From Melieria omissa (lineage: Eukaryota > Arthropoda > Insecta > Diptera > Ulidiidae), in contig OZ020269.1 of NCBI GenBank assembly GCA_963971225.1, positions 45,467,264-45,531,263 of the forward strand: DNA of 64,000 nucleotides. Direction: 5' to 3'. The translations under genes and the position numbers were made by a program. This document shows positions 38,633 to 50,431 of this stretch, piece by piece. The notes below the pieces were generated by a model, which worked only from the letters and a program-made list of their open reading frames with translations, was not told the DNA's origin and ran no database searches. The stretch's first letter is position 1, and every line of letters begins with the position of its first letter.

Positions 38633-41600
38633 TAGGTTAGGTAGGGAAGGGTGTGTGCGTCCCAAGGGCAGCACTTCCACTCGGAGGCCAAAATGGCCCA
38701 TTGTGAATCCCTTCATGGAAGATTCCGGAGCTAACCAGTGGCTCTCAGTTCGGGGCAAACCAGTTCGACCTCTTGATGAAGGAGAGTAGATCCGATATTT
38801 CAACTACTGCTGCGCAGGCCAAGTCTACCAGGAACCTTGACCCCAAGGTACGGAGTCGGCGTTCCTGCAGAGCCGGGCAGTGGCACAGGTAGTGTTGGAT
38901 CGTTTCCACTTCTTCCTCATCTCCACAGCTTCTGCAGACATCACTGGACGAGAGGCACCATTTGACCAGCATAGATCCAATGGCGCAGTGTCCAGTGATG
39001 ACTCCAACAAGCTGCCTAATAGAGGTTCGACTCAGGGACAGTACATATCGCGTTTTCCTCACGGAAAGGGAAGGCCATATTGCCCGGCAGGTACTGCAAT
39101 CAGTTCTGCTCCGCCATGAGGACTCGATGTAAGTTTTGCTCAACCTGTCAATACGCAAATACAGGGCAGATATCGGAAGGAGCACAGAGTTATCCACTTC
39201 GGTGAGAGGCAGGGCGACCCCCTTTCTTGCCATCTCATCCGCTGCCTCGTTTCCTGCCACTCCAGAGTGGCCCGGAACCCAGCAGAGAGTGACTCGGTGA
39301 TGTCCGATGCCGCGAAGTGCACTGCGACAACTCTGCACTACCTTTGATTTCACAGTCGCTGATTCCAGCGCTTTAAGGGCTGCCTGACTATCCACACAGA
39401 TTGTGATATCCGTGGGTGATAATCCGCTGTCGCGGATTAATTCAGCAGCTTTCCAGATTGCATAAATCTCCGCCTGAAAGATGCTACAGAGGTCCGGGAG
39501 TCTGAAAGACCGTTGAGCCCCTAGTGCATCTGAGTGGAGACCAGCTCCTGTACCTTCCTCCATCTTAGAACCATCTGTGAAGATGGTGATGGAGGCGTCT
39601 CTTATCACACTTGTAAGTCCCCATTCTTCCCTTGAGGGAAAGGAGGTAAGTGCGCGCGAATCAAAATCCAGGTATGGAATCAGATAGTCCGTGCAGGAAT
39701 CTAATTGATGTTCCGTACCTGGCCTCGTAAATGACCTTAGGATCCCAGAGTGTCCATAAGCGTGCTCTTTCCACAAGTTGGCCTCTCTCAGCCTGAGAGC
39801 GCCTTTAGCAGCACAGCACTTAATGAACTGCTCTATTGGGTGGAGATGTAGAATCATCTCTAGGCCTGCCTGGGGGGTGCTTTTGACGGTTCCTGCTATT
39901 CCCATAGCCGCCAGTCTCTGCACCTTCATCAGTTGCGTCGCCAAGGACCTGGTGTCCGTGGCCGGCCACCAGACAATGGCTCCGTAACATAAGATCGGCC
40001 GAATGATCGCTGTATACATCCAGTGGACAATGCCCGGCCGCAATCCCCACTTTTTCCCGAAGGCCTTCTGACAGACGTAGAAGGCATTCAGGCTCTTCTT
40101 CACCCGCTCTTCCACGTTGCGTCTCCAAGAAAGCTTGGAGTCGAGTGTGGTGCCAAGGTATTTCACCTCGGGTGAGAGGGTGATAGTGATGCCGCTGAGT
40201 TTCGGCAGCCTAAACTCCGGTATCTTGTATCTCCGGGTGAACAGTACCATAACCGTCTTTGAGGGGTTAACTCCTAGACCGTTATGCTCTGCCCACCTAG
40301 AGAGTTCTCCTAAAGCAGACTCCATGAGATCACTGATGGTGGAAAGAAATTTTCCAGGGATCAGGATAGTGACGTCGTCCGCATATGCTACTACTCGCAG
40401 CCTCCTGGATTCGAAGATCTCGAGGATGTTATTTATCACAAGCAGCCACAGCAGAGGCGAAAGGACGCCCCCCTGAGGTGTGCCCCTTGTGGTTAACCTC
40501 CTCACCGAGCACGAGCCTAGGCTGGAGTGAACCCTTCTGCTACTAAGCATATCGCTGGTCCACCTTACCACTTTCTCGTCCACTTCGAATTTTCTAAGTG
40601 CACTGGTTATTGCCTCTAGAGTGACGTTATTAAAGGCCCCCTCAATATCGAGGAAAGCGGCTAACGTATACTCCTTGACGCTCAGCGATTTTTCGATCGT
40701 CTGAACGACCTCATGTAAGGCGCTGTCTACAGATTTTCCCCTGCAATACGCATGTTGCGTCCTGCAGAGTCCCCTGGACTGTGCCACTCCCCTGACATAG
40801 ACATCCACCAGCCTCTCCAAAGTCTTAAGAAAGAACGATGACAGGCTGATCGGTCTGTAGTCTTTTGCAGTGATGTGGTTTGACTTCCCCGCCTTGGGGA
40901 TGAACACCACCTTAACCTCTTTCCAGGCGCGCGGTACATAGCCCTGTTGGAGAGATTCCCGAAAGATTCGCACCAAGACTTTGACCACTGCCTCCTTAGA
41001 CCATTGCAGCATAGCCGGAATGACACCATCGGGACCCGGAGATTTGTACGGGTTGAAGGTGTATATCGCCCATGCCACTTTGACCTCATCGATAATCCCC
41101 CGAACAAAAGCATCCGGTCGTGACGAGTGCTGTCTATGAGGCGTGGTCGTCTCAACAACACTCGTGCAACCGGGAAAGTGGGTGTTCATGAGAGTCTCTA
41201 GAAGCTCCTCCCTCGATTCTGTCCACGAGCCGTCAGACTTCCTAATGCTGCTAGGGGTATGTGATGCCCCGGCTAGCACCTTGCGAAGTCTGGCGGCCTC
41301 GTTGACATTGTCGAGGGATTCGCAGTACTTCCTTCAATTATCCCGCTTGGCCGCCCTAATAGTCTTCTTAAACTTATTAAAGCTAGCCTTGTAGGCTCCC
41401 CAGTCTTCTTCAGTTCGGCTAAGTTTAGCCTTATTGAAGAGACGTCTGGTATCTGTTCTAAGTTGTCTTAGCTCTGGGGTCCACCACACCGCGTTGGTTT
41501 TCCGTGGAGCTCGACTTTTAGGACAAGATTCATTAAAAGACTTGTTAAGCACTTTCGTTAGAAGACCAACTGACCTGTCAATGTTGTTTCTCTCGAATGT

Positions 41601-41692
41601 AGCGATCGCTTTGCGCGATGCCAGTTTCTGAGAAACTAGTGCACTGAATTTAGGCCAGTTAGTCTTTCTCGGATTCCTATAAGTTTGTGGAC
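38633..41692 (-). pseudogene. Element F (LOA-type non-LTR), 5'-truncated ORF2
   Basis: The 3' end at about 38633 has the (TAACC)n-like tail. The main frame (38745-41279, 844 codons) is open: the linker (SWTESREELLETLMNTHFPG), RT (SPGPDGVIPAML, VVFIPKAGK, AFLDIEGAFNNV, GTPQGGVLSPLLW, YADDVTIL, KYLGTTLDSKLSW), RNase H (FTDGSK, FQAEIYAIW, CVDSQAALKA, WVPGHSGVAGNEAADEMARK) and the C-terminal CRSCGDEEEVETIQHYLCHC zinc motif. RT copies the element RNA at the nicked target and RNase H assists. A stop lies near 41335 and the frame continues as 41334-41552 (WWTPELRQLRTDTRRLFNKAK). The endonuclease and ORF1 are absent because the copy is truncated at about 41692. Closest relative here: G. Confidence 0.92.
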
Positions 41693-42172
41693 ATCATGTC
41701 ATGTTTGTCATGGTATTATTTTGAAAATCTATTATCGCGCCAATTGGGTCTAATACATTTATTCCTATTATACAATCAAAGGGTTTGTTAATGAAATTTG
41801 TTAATTTAACAGACATAGTATCATTTTTGGCATTAAATTCTTCTGGTACGTTTACTATTACTTCTTCTTTTATTATGTTATTACTTACTAAAGTGTTTAG
41901 TAAAATCGGTTTTATTAAATTTTTTTTATACCTATTTTAATGAAAAATGGGTAATTGCCAAGTGTGGTGGCAGCACCACTGTTAATTAAACATTTGGTTT
42001 TTAATTGTAAGTGTTATTATGGGTAATATTGATTCCGAGGCTGTAAACGAAAATTGTCAGTTGCATTAATAGCATCAATTTTCATTGGTTCTTGTGTTGG
42101 ATTGTTAAAATTGTAATAATTTTGGTTTCTAAAATTACCGGAATCGATATTTGTGTTTCTAAAATAGCTTAA

Positions 42173-42901
42173 GGGGCACAACTAGTTTGAAATTTTGAAA
42201 ATTTCGTTTTTTGTTTTATTTCATATTTTTATAGTATAACTATCATAGAAAAAGTATACGAACGGATTTTGTCGAATTCGTAAAAGTCTCTGAGATACAG
42301 AGCCTCAAATCCGTCTCGTTTACTACGCGGTAACACGGTTTTAAAACTTTAAACGCGTTTTTCTCAAAACTAAATTTTTCAAATTTGCTGCAGCTGTAAC
42401 TTGATAACAAATCATCCGATCGACTTGGGTCTTTTTTTAGCTTATTGTGTATTTGGTTTTCCATACAATGACCCTCTAGTTTAATGATAGGATGAAAAGT
42501 ATAATTATGCCAGGCCAAAAACCATCAGATTTTTCAGCAAAATTTTAATTTTTTTTTTTTCAAAATACCGCCATTTTGTTGCATTTTATTTTTTTTTTAC
42601 AACCAAGGGTCATTGTATAGGAAATATAACCTAGTTAAGTAAAATTTTTTGTTTTTTGATTTCAGGCACTGCGAAGGCTACAATCACTGCAGCAGTGGGA
42701 GAACGTTTTTTTTTTTGAAGACTCAGGAGATGGTGGATAACTTGCTGAAAATCGAATATTTTCATTTGAAAAAATTACTTTGTATTCATTACTTATGCAT
42801 AAATATATCTGCAAAATTTTAAAACATTCGATGCAATACTTCACAAAATTCAAAATTCACAAGAATCTCCTTTTTTCAGGCAGTCAAACTAGTTGTGCCC
42901 C
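42173..42901. mobile_element. MITE 1, piggyBac-like, 729 bp, TTAA target
   Basis: Perfect terminal inverted repeats GGGGCACAACTAGTTTGA (plus strand at 42173; its complement ending at 42901) lie directly inside TTAA (42169-42172 and 42902-42905). The flanks rejoin as continuous Gypsy gag sequence. No ORF of size. TTAA target and G-rich ends fit a nonautonomous piggyBac-type element. Inside are T-runs and an AACGCGTTTTTCTCAAAACTAA block also seen in MITE 2. Confidence 0.88.
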
Positions 42902-43500
42902 TTAAATAATTTTGATTGCGAAAATTTCCAGAATTGTTAACATTTTGTAGTTTTCTTAAATTTGTGGTAACTCTTGTATTATCATTTCTAGTATTGTTAG
43001 TGTTAAAACTATGCGAGTTGTTATTTTCAAAATATCTATTATGGTTTGGAAATTGAAATGTTTGGAAATTAGTATTATTACGAACATTCTTACCATTTGA
43101 AAAATTGTTGCTATTTTGAAAATCGGTATTCTGTAAGTTGTTATTATTTTTGATATTATTCTTAGTTAGGAAATTATTTCTTGGAAAAATATATGCTGCT
43201 TTAGTATTTACTAATTTTATGTCTTTTAATAAGTTATTTTCTAAGAGAAATGTGTACGAAGTGCTTATGGATCTAATATTATTTTGAATTAAAAGCGTTT
43301 TTATACTAATGTGTAAGTAATTAACATAAATGTCAAAAATCAATTTATCATTATTTTCAGGTGTTTAAAAGTTATCTGGTTCTAAACTAAATTTAGTGTT
43401 CATTTCGCCTTGCATCAACGTTTAATGCATCGCTTCTCAAGTTGAAGAATGATCTTTTAACACCAAATTCTTCCTTCAGTTTTTTTTTTTTTCAAACGCA

Positions 43501-43517
43501 TCCCATCCTCGTCGCCA
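43501..43517 (-). promoter_or_regulatory. Primer-binding site of the 17.6-like remnant
   Basis: The minus strand reads TGGCGACGAGGATGGGA directly after an AAAACT LTR end. The TGGCGACGAGGATG type fits a serine-tRNA-like primer; the tRNA is not verified. Confidence 0.55.
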
Positions 43518-43708
43518 GTTTTATTTTTTTATTCTTTCCGAAATCAAATTCGGTTGTTTCAGGTTTGAATGATTTATTTTCACTCCTCAATTTTCTAGAA
43601 AATATTTATGACAAATAATTCTCCTTGATGTTTGATTACAAAATTATAAAATTCAACAAGTAAAATTCAACAAGTAGAATAAATGGGAATATATCAGGAC
43701 AAATAACT
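43518..43708 (-). repeat. Probable 5' LTR of the 17.6-like remnant
   Basis: From the PBS rightward to minus-strand AGTTATTTG (43700-43708). AGTTA...AACT ends would fit an errantivirus LTR of about 190 bp. There is no partner LTR in the window, so the limits are tentative. Confidence 0.4.
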
Positions 43709-43744
43709 TGCGAGTGTACATGTATTTGAACCTTGATATACATA

Positions 43745-43850
43745 ATAGAGATTGCAATCCCGGACCAGTTTTACAATCCCGGGATTTTCGGGACTGAAAA
43801 TTGCAATCCCGGGATTTTTTTCGGGATTGTTTTCGGGATAAAGTTAGTAA
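43745..43850. repeat. CCCGGGATT palindromic cluster
   Basis: GCAATCCCGG, ACAATCCCGGGATTTTCGGGAC, GCAATCCCGGGATTTTTTTCGGGATTG and TTTCGGGAT follow each other in about 90 bases. Such CCCGGGATT clusters often occur near the ends of hAT elements, and the hAT C-terminus lies just to the right, so this may be its subterminal repeat region. No exact 8-bp duplication or terminal repeat was found. Confidence 0.45.
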
Positions 43851-43959
43851 CATAAAAATGCATTCAATTGCCAGACTAGGAAAAAAACCAGTAGCCAATG
43901 GCAAAAACAAACAACTTACATCAGTAAGACTTTAGGTAACATCTTAAAACGTTTAAAGC

Positions 43960-44199
43960 ATTAAGGGTATTATCTCCTTAACGAGATCTTAGCTTTCTGC
44001 ATATATTACCTGCTGATGAAGAGCATCTCTCTGGTTCAATACTAGTACGTGAAATCGTATCTAAATATTAATATATGATACTTTTTGCAAGTTTTGGCCA
44101 CGGTTTCCGCCATGTAAAAATAAATCAACCTCGGTATGAATAACGTTAATAAGACGACCTCTTACATTTATAGGCGCTGTTAGTTGAGCGTAACATTTA
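43960..44199 (-). pseudogene. hAT transposase, C-terminal (dimerisation) part
   Basis: On the minus strand the part next to MITE 2 reads INVRGRLINV and VDLFL, and the following part reads SIEPERCSSSAGNICRKLRSR, the decayed form of the hAT C-terminal dimerisation motif (A-SSA-SERxFSxAG). A stop lies at about 44061. It joins 44935-46210 across MITE 2: removing the MITE and one TTAA restores a continuous frame. Confidence 0.7.
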
Positions 44200-44203
44200 T
44201 TAA

Positions 44204-44930
44204 GGGGTCCTCTACTCTCGCGGTTTCGAAAAATAGATTTTTTTTTTTTGCATAATTTCAATCTATATGTATCTGAGAATACGCCACAGAAAGGATTCCG
44301 TGAAAATCACATTTCTTTGCATGTTGCTGGGAACCGAAAGGTACCCGTCCCCTGCCGTTTTCGAGAAACTAATTTATCTTTAAACGCGTTTTCCCGAAAG
44401 TAGTGTTTTTTTGGCTGCCGAGTAAGACTTTTTATAAAAGTATTAGTCCGATTTCGATAATTTTTTTTTTAATTGTTCAGAAAACATACCGCTATGTTTT
44501 CCCGAATACGATTTTCAAAATTTTATTTTGTTCCGTTTTTATAGCGCCTAATAGGTCAAAAAAAGAGGTGAAAATTGGAATTTTTTACAAATTGTTGCAT
44601 AACTTTTACACAGTGCAAAATAAAAAAATTCTGTCTCGGGAAAACATAGTCAACGTTACTATGATTGTAACGAATATCAATTTTCTGATTTCAGATCACC
44701 CCATTGGCCACAACTTTGCTTAAGCGGGACCATTGCAGGTTTAAACTCCATGTCATCAATGACATTTCAAGGTCGCGGGAGTTTTTTTTCCTCTTCAAAA
44801 ATGAAAATTTAAAGTCAAAACATGTATTTATAAAAATTAAAAAAAAAATTGTTAGTTGTATGCAGTAGATCTTTCGTAATTAATTCCCCAAATGACAGCT
44901 CAATTTCTTACCTGAAGAGTAGAGGACCCC
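44204..44930. mobile_element. MITE 2, piggyBac-like, 727 bp, TTAA target
   Basis: Inverted ends GGGGTCCTCTACTCT (44204-44218) and its complement (44916-44930) lie inside TTAA (44200-44203 and 44931-44934). It splits the hAT transposase. Its length is nearly equal to MITE 1, with a shared internal AAACGCGTTTTCCCGAAAG-like block, but the terminal repeats differ after GGGG. No coding capacity. Confidence 0.88.
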
Positions 44931-44934
44931 TTAA

Positions 44935-46210
44935 TGGCTTTATTTAATTGCATTACTAGTGACGAATCTCCGTCTGTATCACTAGAGTCATTATCAAATT
45001 CATTTTCAACTTCAGTATACCTTGTGCTGTTGGTATTGAAAATTCCTTCAATGTCTTTTTTAATTAAATTTACAGAAACAGCAACTCCGTCCATAGCCTC
45101 ATTATATAAAACAGGATTATTTAAAAAAGTATGAATCACCGAATATATGGTTCTACGTTCGCAGATTCGCCGTTTTAATGAACGCAAGAGTGCTTCAAAC
45201 AAAGCAGAAGTATTATTTTTTATTTCACTAAACATAAAACACATTGCTGCGTCCGCTTTGCATAATGTCATATTGCTTCTGCATAATGCTTCAACTGTTA
45301 ACCTTATTGGTTGCAAACCCTTCACCACAACTATTCCATCGAGTTTTACAATCAAGAATAAGTTTTAACTCTTTGCCATTCCCTCTTAACATATTGTTGT
45401 AACAATTCATTTTTTGTTGGTGACTTTCGAAATTGTCGAACAATATACCTTACTTTTGTAATAGCATGGTTAAGATAATGATGATCTGTTAATTGCGAAA
45501 ACGATTCAGTGCGGCATATTTGAAAACTGTCTTCTTCATCACCATCCTCGTTTGTGCTTGTGTCTGCTGCTAAATCGTATGAAGGTTGAACCTGTGCTTT
45601 TTTATATAAAACGTCAATTATGGCTAATTGAATAGCATGTGCGAAACACAGTTGCTGTTGATTATTAATAATTTTTCCAACTTTCACCATTGTACTGGCG
45701 CCGTCAGTAGTTATACTTATAATGTCCTCAAACAATAAATGGTAATCATTCAAACGATCCTTCAATGCTGAAACACAAGCTTCAGCTGTTCCAGAATTGC
45801 ACAACCATATGAGACCAATGTTCCACAATTTTTCGACTTCGCCGCGAACAAATATATTCATGTACCGCTTGTTTGCCGTAGAGGTCCACTCATCGAAACT
45901 TAAACTAAATTTACCTCCACGCTGTTTTACTTTTCCTATTTCTTCTGTAATGAGTTTTTTGACGTTAATAAAATAACTCATCACGTTTTGCCTAAAATTA
46001 TGGCTTGACTTTGGCACGTCAAATCCGCGACATTCTAAAGACTTTCAATGGAAGTCCATCCACTGCTATCGTCCGCGTGAGAACGGCAGAAAACGAGTAG
46101 TCACTTTTAAAATTAAAATATGAAGAAATAGTGGCGACCTTCGGCAAAGGAATATTTCTTGCTTCCTTTGTTGTTGTGGAATACTTATGGAGTGCAACTT
46201 CTGAGAAATT
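44935..46210 (-). pseudogene. hAT transposase, catalytic core
   Basis: The frame 45352-46017 has FSLSFDEWTSTANKRYMNI (first Asp), ISITTDGASTMVK (second Asp) and CFAHAIQLAIIDVL, the hAT catalytic and C-x-x-H motifs. A frameshift near 45355 leads to the frame 44900-45355, with LDCKTRWNS just before it and an acidic insert (NEFDNDSSDTDGDSS). The N-terminal pretransposase region (46018-46210) is in other frames. hAT transposases cut and paste their own ends. The copy is broken by at least one frameshift and by MITE 2 and G. The zinc-finger end is at 56897-57060. Confidence 0.85.
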
Positions 46211-46220
46211 TTCATTAATA

Positions 46221-49014
46221 GGTTAGGTTAGGTAGGGAAGGGTTTGTGCAGCAGGACCGCACTTCTACTCGGAGGCCACAATGGCCCATTGTGAATCTCT
46301 TCTTATGGAGCCAACCAATAGTCCCAGTCAAGGGGAAACCAGTTCGACCTCTTAATGAAGGAGAGCAGATTCGAGATTTCGACTTTCGCCGCGCAAGCCA
46401 GGTCTGTCAGGAACCTTGACCCCAAGGTGCGGAGTCGGCGTTCCTGCAGAGCCGGGCAGTGGCACAGGAAGTGTTGTATCGTTTCTACTTCTTCTTCATC
46501 TCCACAGCTACGGCAGACATCACCGGACGAGAGGTGCCATTTGGTAAGCATAGATCCAATAGCGCAGTGTCCGGTGATTACTCCAACGAGCTGTCGAATA
46601 GAGGTACGACTCAGGGACAGTACGCCCGTAGCCGGCCACCAGACAATGGCTCCGTAACTTAGGATCGGACGTATAATCGCAGTATATATTCAATGAACGA
46701 TAGTCGGCTGCAATCCCCACTTTTTCGCGAAAGTCCTTTTACAAATGTAAAAAGCATTCAGGCTCTTTTTCACCCGCTCTTCCACATTGCGCCCCAAGAG
46801 AGCTTGGAGTCAAGTATGGTGCCAAGCCTCGGGTGATAGGGTGAGAGTAGTGCCGCCAACTTTAGGCAGCTCAAACTTCGGTATTTTGTATTTCCGGGTG
46901 AACAATACCAAAACAGTCTTGGAGGGATTAATCCCTAGACCGTTTAGCTCTGCCCACCTGGAAAGTGCCTTTAGAGCAGACTCCATGAGATCACTGATTG
47001 TGGACAGGAATCTTCCAGGGATCAGGATAGTGACGTCGTCTGCATATGCTACTACTCGTAGCCTCCTGGTTTCGAAGATCTCGAGGATGCTATTTACTAC
47101 AAGGAGCCACAGCAGAGGCGAAAGAACACCCCCTTGTGGTGTGCCCCTTGTAGTAAGTTTCCTCACTGAGCACAGGCCTAGGTTAGAGTGGACCCTTCTG
47201 CTACTGAGCATGCCACTGGTCCACTTTACCACCTTCTCATAAACTTCGAACTTTCTAAGTGCGTTGATTATAGCCTCCAAGGTAACGTTATTAAAGGCTC
47301 CCTCGATATTAAGGAAAGCGGCTAACTTGTACTCCTTAGAGTTAGGTCTGAACAACCTCATGCAGGGCGCTGTCGACAGATTTTCCCCTGCAATACGCAT
47401 GTTGCGCCTTGCAGAGTCCTCTGGACTGTGCCACTTCTCTAATATAGACGTGTACCAGCCGTTCAAGAGTCTTAAGTAAGAACGATGAAAGGCTGATCGG
47501 TCTGTAATCTTTTGCTATTAAGTGGTTCACTTTCCCTGCTTTGGGAATGAACACCACCCTTACCTCCTTCCAGGCACGCGGGACATATCCTTGTTGGAGA
47601 GATCCACGAAAGATTCTCGTCAGGACCTTGACCACCGCCTCCGTAGATCATTGTAGCATAGCAGGAATGCCACCATCAGGGCCCGGGGATTTATACGGGC
47701 TAAAGGAGTCAATTGCCCATGCCACCTAGGCTTCGCTAATTATCCTCTGAACTAGACCATCCGGTTGCGGTGTTTGTTGCCTATGCGACGTGGTCGCCTC
47801 AGCAACATCCGTGCATCCAGGAAAGTGAGTGTTCATGAGGATCTCAAGAAGTTCCTCCCTCGACTCCGTCCATGATCCATCAGATTTCCTGATGCTGCCA
47901 GGGGTGTGTGAAACCCCGGCTTGCACCTTACGGAGTCTGGCGGCATCGTTAACATTGTCGAGGGATTCACAGTAATTCCTCCAATCGTCCCGCTTGGCCG
48001 AACTAATAGTTTTCTTAAACTTATTAAAGCTAGCCTTGTAGGCTCCCCAGTCCTCTTCAGTTTGACTAAGCTTAGCCTTATTGAAGAGACGCCTAGTATC
48101 TGTCCTCAGTTGCCTTAGCTCTGGGGTCCACCAAACTGCGTTGGTTTTCCGTGGAGCTCGACTTTTTGGACACGATTTCTTGAAAGATGTATTAAGAACT
48201 TTCGTTAAAAGACTAACTGACCTGTCAATGTTGTTTCTTTCAAAGGTAGCTGTCGCCTTGCGCGACGCAAGTTTTTCGGAAACTAGTGCACTCAATCTAG
48301 GCCAGTAAGTCTTTCTCGCATTCCTATAGGCTGGTGGACTCCTCACCTTCATGGCCATGGAAAAGACTATCCGGTTGTGGTCCGAAAACGAACATTCCGT
48401 CAGTACTTTCCAGTCGACCACAGAGATGGTACTAGAGTCGGTTACTAAGGTTATATCTATAACTTCTTCCCTAACCCTGTTGTGGAAGGTTGGCTATTGC
48501 CACTATTACATAGTATAAGGTTAAAATAAAGAAGAAACTAAAAAATGGACTCACCCCTGCTATTGGTGCCGGAACTTCTCCACTGAACGTGATGAGTGTT
48601 GGCGTCACACCCGATGATGAGATCAAGTCTCCGTGATCGGGCGTGCGCAGCAAGGTGGTTCCTCTCCTTCGAATGGCATGTATGCGGACGAGAGGATAAG
48701 GTCATGCCCCTCCATTCGCTCACATGCAGCCACACACAGGTCACCAGTACTGTATTGAGACAAGAGAAACATATTAATGTACTTTCTATAAACAATACAG
48801 GCTCGTATCTTACCTTCACCACGCGAATGAAGTACTCTGAATTGACTTGACCCCAATCCACAAACACTGTCTCTGACGAGCCAGGGTTCCTGGATTAAGG
48901 CCAAGTCAACCTCCTCCTCCTCCAGAAATTGCATAAGATCGTGGGTGGCGGCCTTAGAGTGGTGCAGGTTTATCTGCACTACCTTCAGCCTTTCCCTGTG
49001 TGGCACGCTCATTA
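46221..49014 (-). pseudogene. Element G (LOA-type non-LTR), ORF2 with RNase H deleted
   Basis: G is delimited by a 10-bp duplication TTCATTAATA (46211-46220 and 56887-56896) and has a TAACC-type tail at 46221. ORF2 starts near 49012 and overlaps ORF1. Endonuclease: QINLHHSKAAT, ALIQEPW, IIGCDANTHHVQW, and SFSDHN at 48380. Linker: WWTPELRQLRTDTRRLFNKAK. RT: VVFIPKAGK, FLNIEGAFNNV, GTPQGGVLSPLLW, YADDVTIL. Compared with F, about 0.9 kb is missing at 46620-46625: the sequence passes from the WWPATD-type region straight to TSIRQLVGVITGHC, so the whole RNase H domain is gone. The zinc C-terminus (CRSCGDEEEVETIQHFLCHC) remains. Further small deletions lie near 46828 and 47345; stops near 47730 and 48480. 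Confidence 0.9.
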
Positions 49015-50154
49015 TTGGGGAAACGAGCTTTCAAGGAACCCAAACCGAACTTGGCAATACCAGAGGAGTCTCGCAGATGACTAAAGGACGGTTGGTCAAC
49101 AGCGACCACGAGGTCCTTACCCGTCTCGTTTTTGCTAGTAGTGGAGGAAATTACTCTCCACTCTCCAGTGTTAAGGCCGCTGTTCTGCCGACCTATCAGC
49201 TTCAACGTGTCGGCATCCTCCATGACTAGAGGGGGAGACCCACAGTGTTACGATAGGTCGGAGAGGCAATCGGTCGCGAGGTATAACCTCGAGTTTTTCC
49301 CCCTGCCAGAGAGGCTCAAGACCTCCGATCGTGCGCACCAGGAGGTCAAGTGACTGCCTTTTGCCACAACCGACGATCTTTACGCCCCTCTGCCAGCCAG
49401 CGCCGTCGAAGTCGATCTCGTCATCCGCCGCCCCGAGCATCGCTCGCAAAATGCGTGCCTCAACAGAGAGCCAGTTTTCCGGACGAATTTTCCCATCGGG
49501 ATCGCTCCGGTCCACTACGGCAATCTGTAGCTCCTGTGGAGAGGAGAAGCTGGCTGAGGGTTTCAGCCTTTTCCCCTCCCCTGTAGGCTGATCGTTCCCC
49601 GATCTACCCCGTTTGACCGCCCTTTCCACTGCGGTGGAAGTGGGCTTTATCGAAGTGGATGGCTTCTGATCAGCCTTCCGTACTGACGAGGCAGCCGTGG
49701 CACTGTTTCCAGGCTTCGCCGCCCCTCCTCTGTCCGGTCGTACAGCTGTAGCGGCCGTGGCCCTAATACCAGGCTTTGCCGCCGTTGCTGTACCACTAGT
49801 CGACTGTGCAGCAGTGGCGCTGTCTCCAGGCGTTGCTGCAGTAGTCGATGTCGCAGCATCAGAAATCGCCGCCTGCTTCTTTTCATATTTTGCAACGATT
49901 TTCTGGTGCTTCTTAACTAGGTCTTTCTCCTTGTCAGACAAGGGTACTGAACCTTTGTTCACTTTGCGAAGGAAAGCAAGTGAGCGCCGGTAGCCATTTC
50001 TGGCTTTTTTCGCAGCACTGCCCGCCTTACTTTCCCCCGCCAAGGACGTTCCAGGAGTGGAACCGGTGGCCGCAGGTTCGTCCGTCTCCTCTAGGAGTGC
50101 CGCCTCCATGTCAGAGTCAGCAGACTCGACGCCGCTATTTTGCGAGAGAATCAT
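48954..50154 (-). pseudogene. Element G ORF1 (gag-like), frameshifted and split by H
   Basis: The frame 49171-50154 begins SQNSGVESADSDMEA, continues through Ala/Thr/Lys-rich sequence with repeated AATA-type units, and reaches the conserved IAVVDRSDPDGKIRPENW...LEVIPRDRLPLRPIVTLWV block shared with element E ORF1 (AVVDRSDPDGSISPTNW...). This block resembles DUF4780. A frameshift near 49225 moves to 48954-49223, which carries the rest of the domain. The frame also continues upstream of the ATG into 56237 onward, across H, as GLRLDVAIEEGS, so H inserted within ORF1 or right at its start. ORF1 proteins bind element RNA. Confidence 0.85.
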
Positions 50155-50431
50155 TGTTGCGGCGAAATAGTATGTTGCAGCGAAATAGTATGCTGCGGCG
50201 AAATTTTACATTGATGTCTGCAACCCTGTTCAAGCTGAATGTATTCCGTTAAAGCACGCGCATTTTCATATTTGGAGTTGAAGTCGACTGCTGACGCTCG
50301 AAAGGAGCATATCAATTTGAAAACACAACGAACAAAACAAAGTCAAAGAAAGTGAAATAAAGCCTAAGCTATTTTTCATTTAAATTGCCGTCTAATCATT
50401 TTTTGCCGTCTACATCATTTTGCCGTCTACA
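50155..50431 (+). repeat. Element H 5' LTR (277 bp)
   Basis: It starts TGTTGCGGCG, ends TGCCGTCTACA and is flanked by ATCAT (50150-50154 and 56232-56236). AATAAA at 50356-50361. It is 35 bp longer than its partner because it has one more TATGTTGCAGCGAAATAG unit at the start and one more TCATTTTGCCGTCTACA unit at the end; the remainder appears identical by eye. Confidence 0.92.

Larger units (their letters stand above)
41693..43517 (-). pseudogene. 17.6-like Gypsy gag-protease remnant
   Basis: On the minus strand: a primer-binding site, a short leader, an Asn-rich gag C-terminus (42876-43343 and about 42040-42170; NNLQNTDFQNSNNFSNGKN style, ending EPMKIDAINATDN) and a protease start (KCLINSGAATTLGN, about 41945-42000). 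The protease reads N-S-G where D-S/T-G is required. The capsid part is short and several frames are used. The sequence stops at the F boundary before RT. MITE 1 is inserted at 42173. The 17.6/297-like assignment comes from the N-rich gag and protease start. Confidence 0.7.

Noticed and set aside
38622..41695. Target duplication around element F
   Set aside because: No matching direct repeat could be found at its two ends; the 5' side appears to be a truncation or rearrangement junction.
49650..49990. Plus- and minus-strand Ala-rich frames over G ORF1 (for example 49697-49993 plus)
   Set aside because: Shadow frames of the GC-rich repeat part of ORF1; no independent motif.
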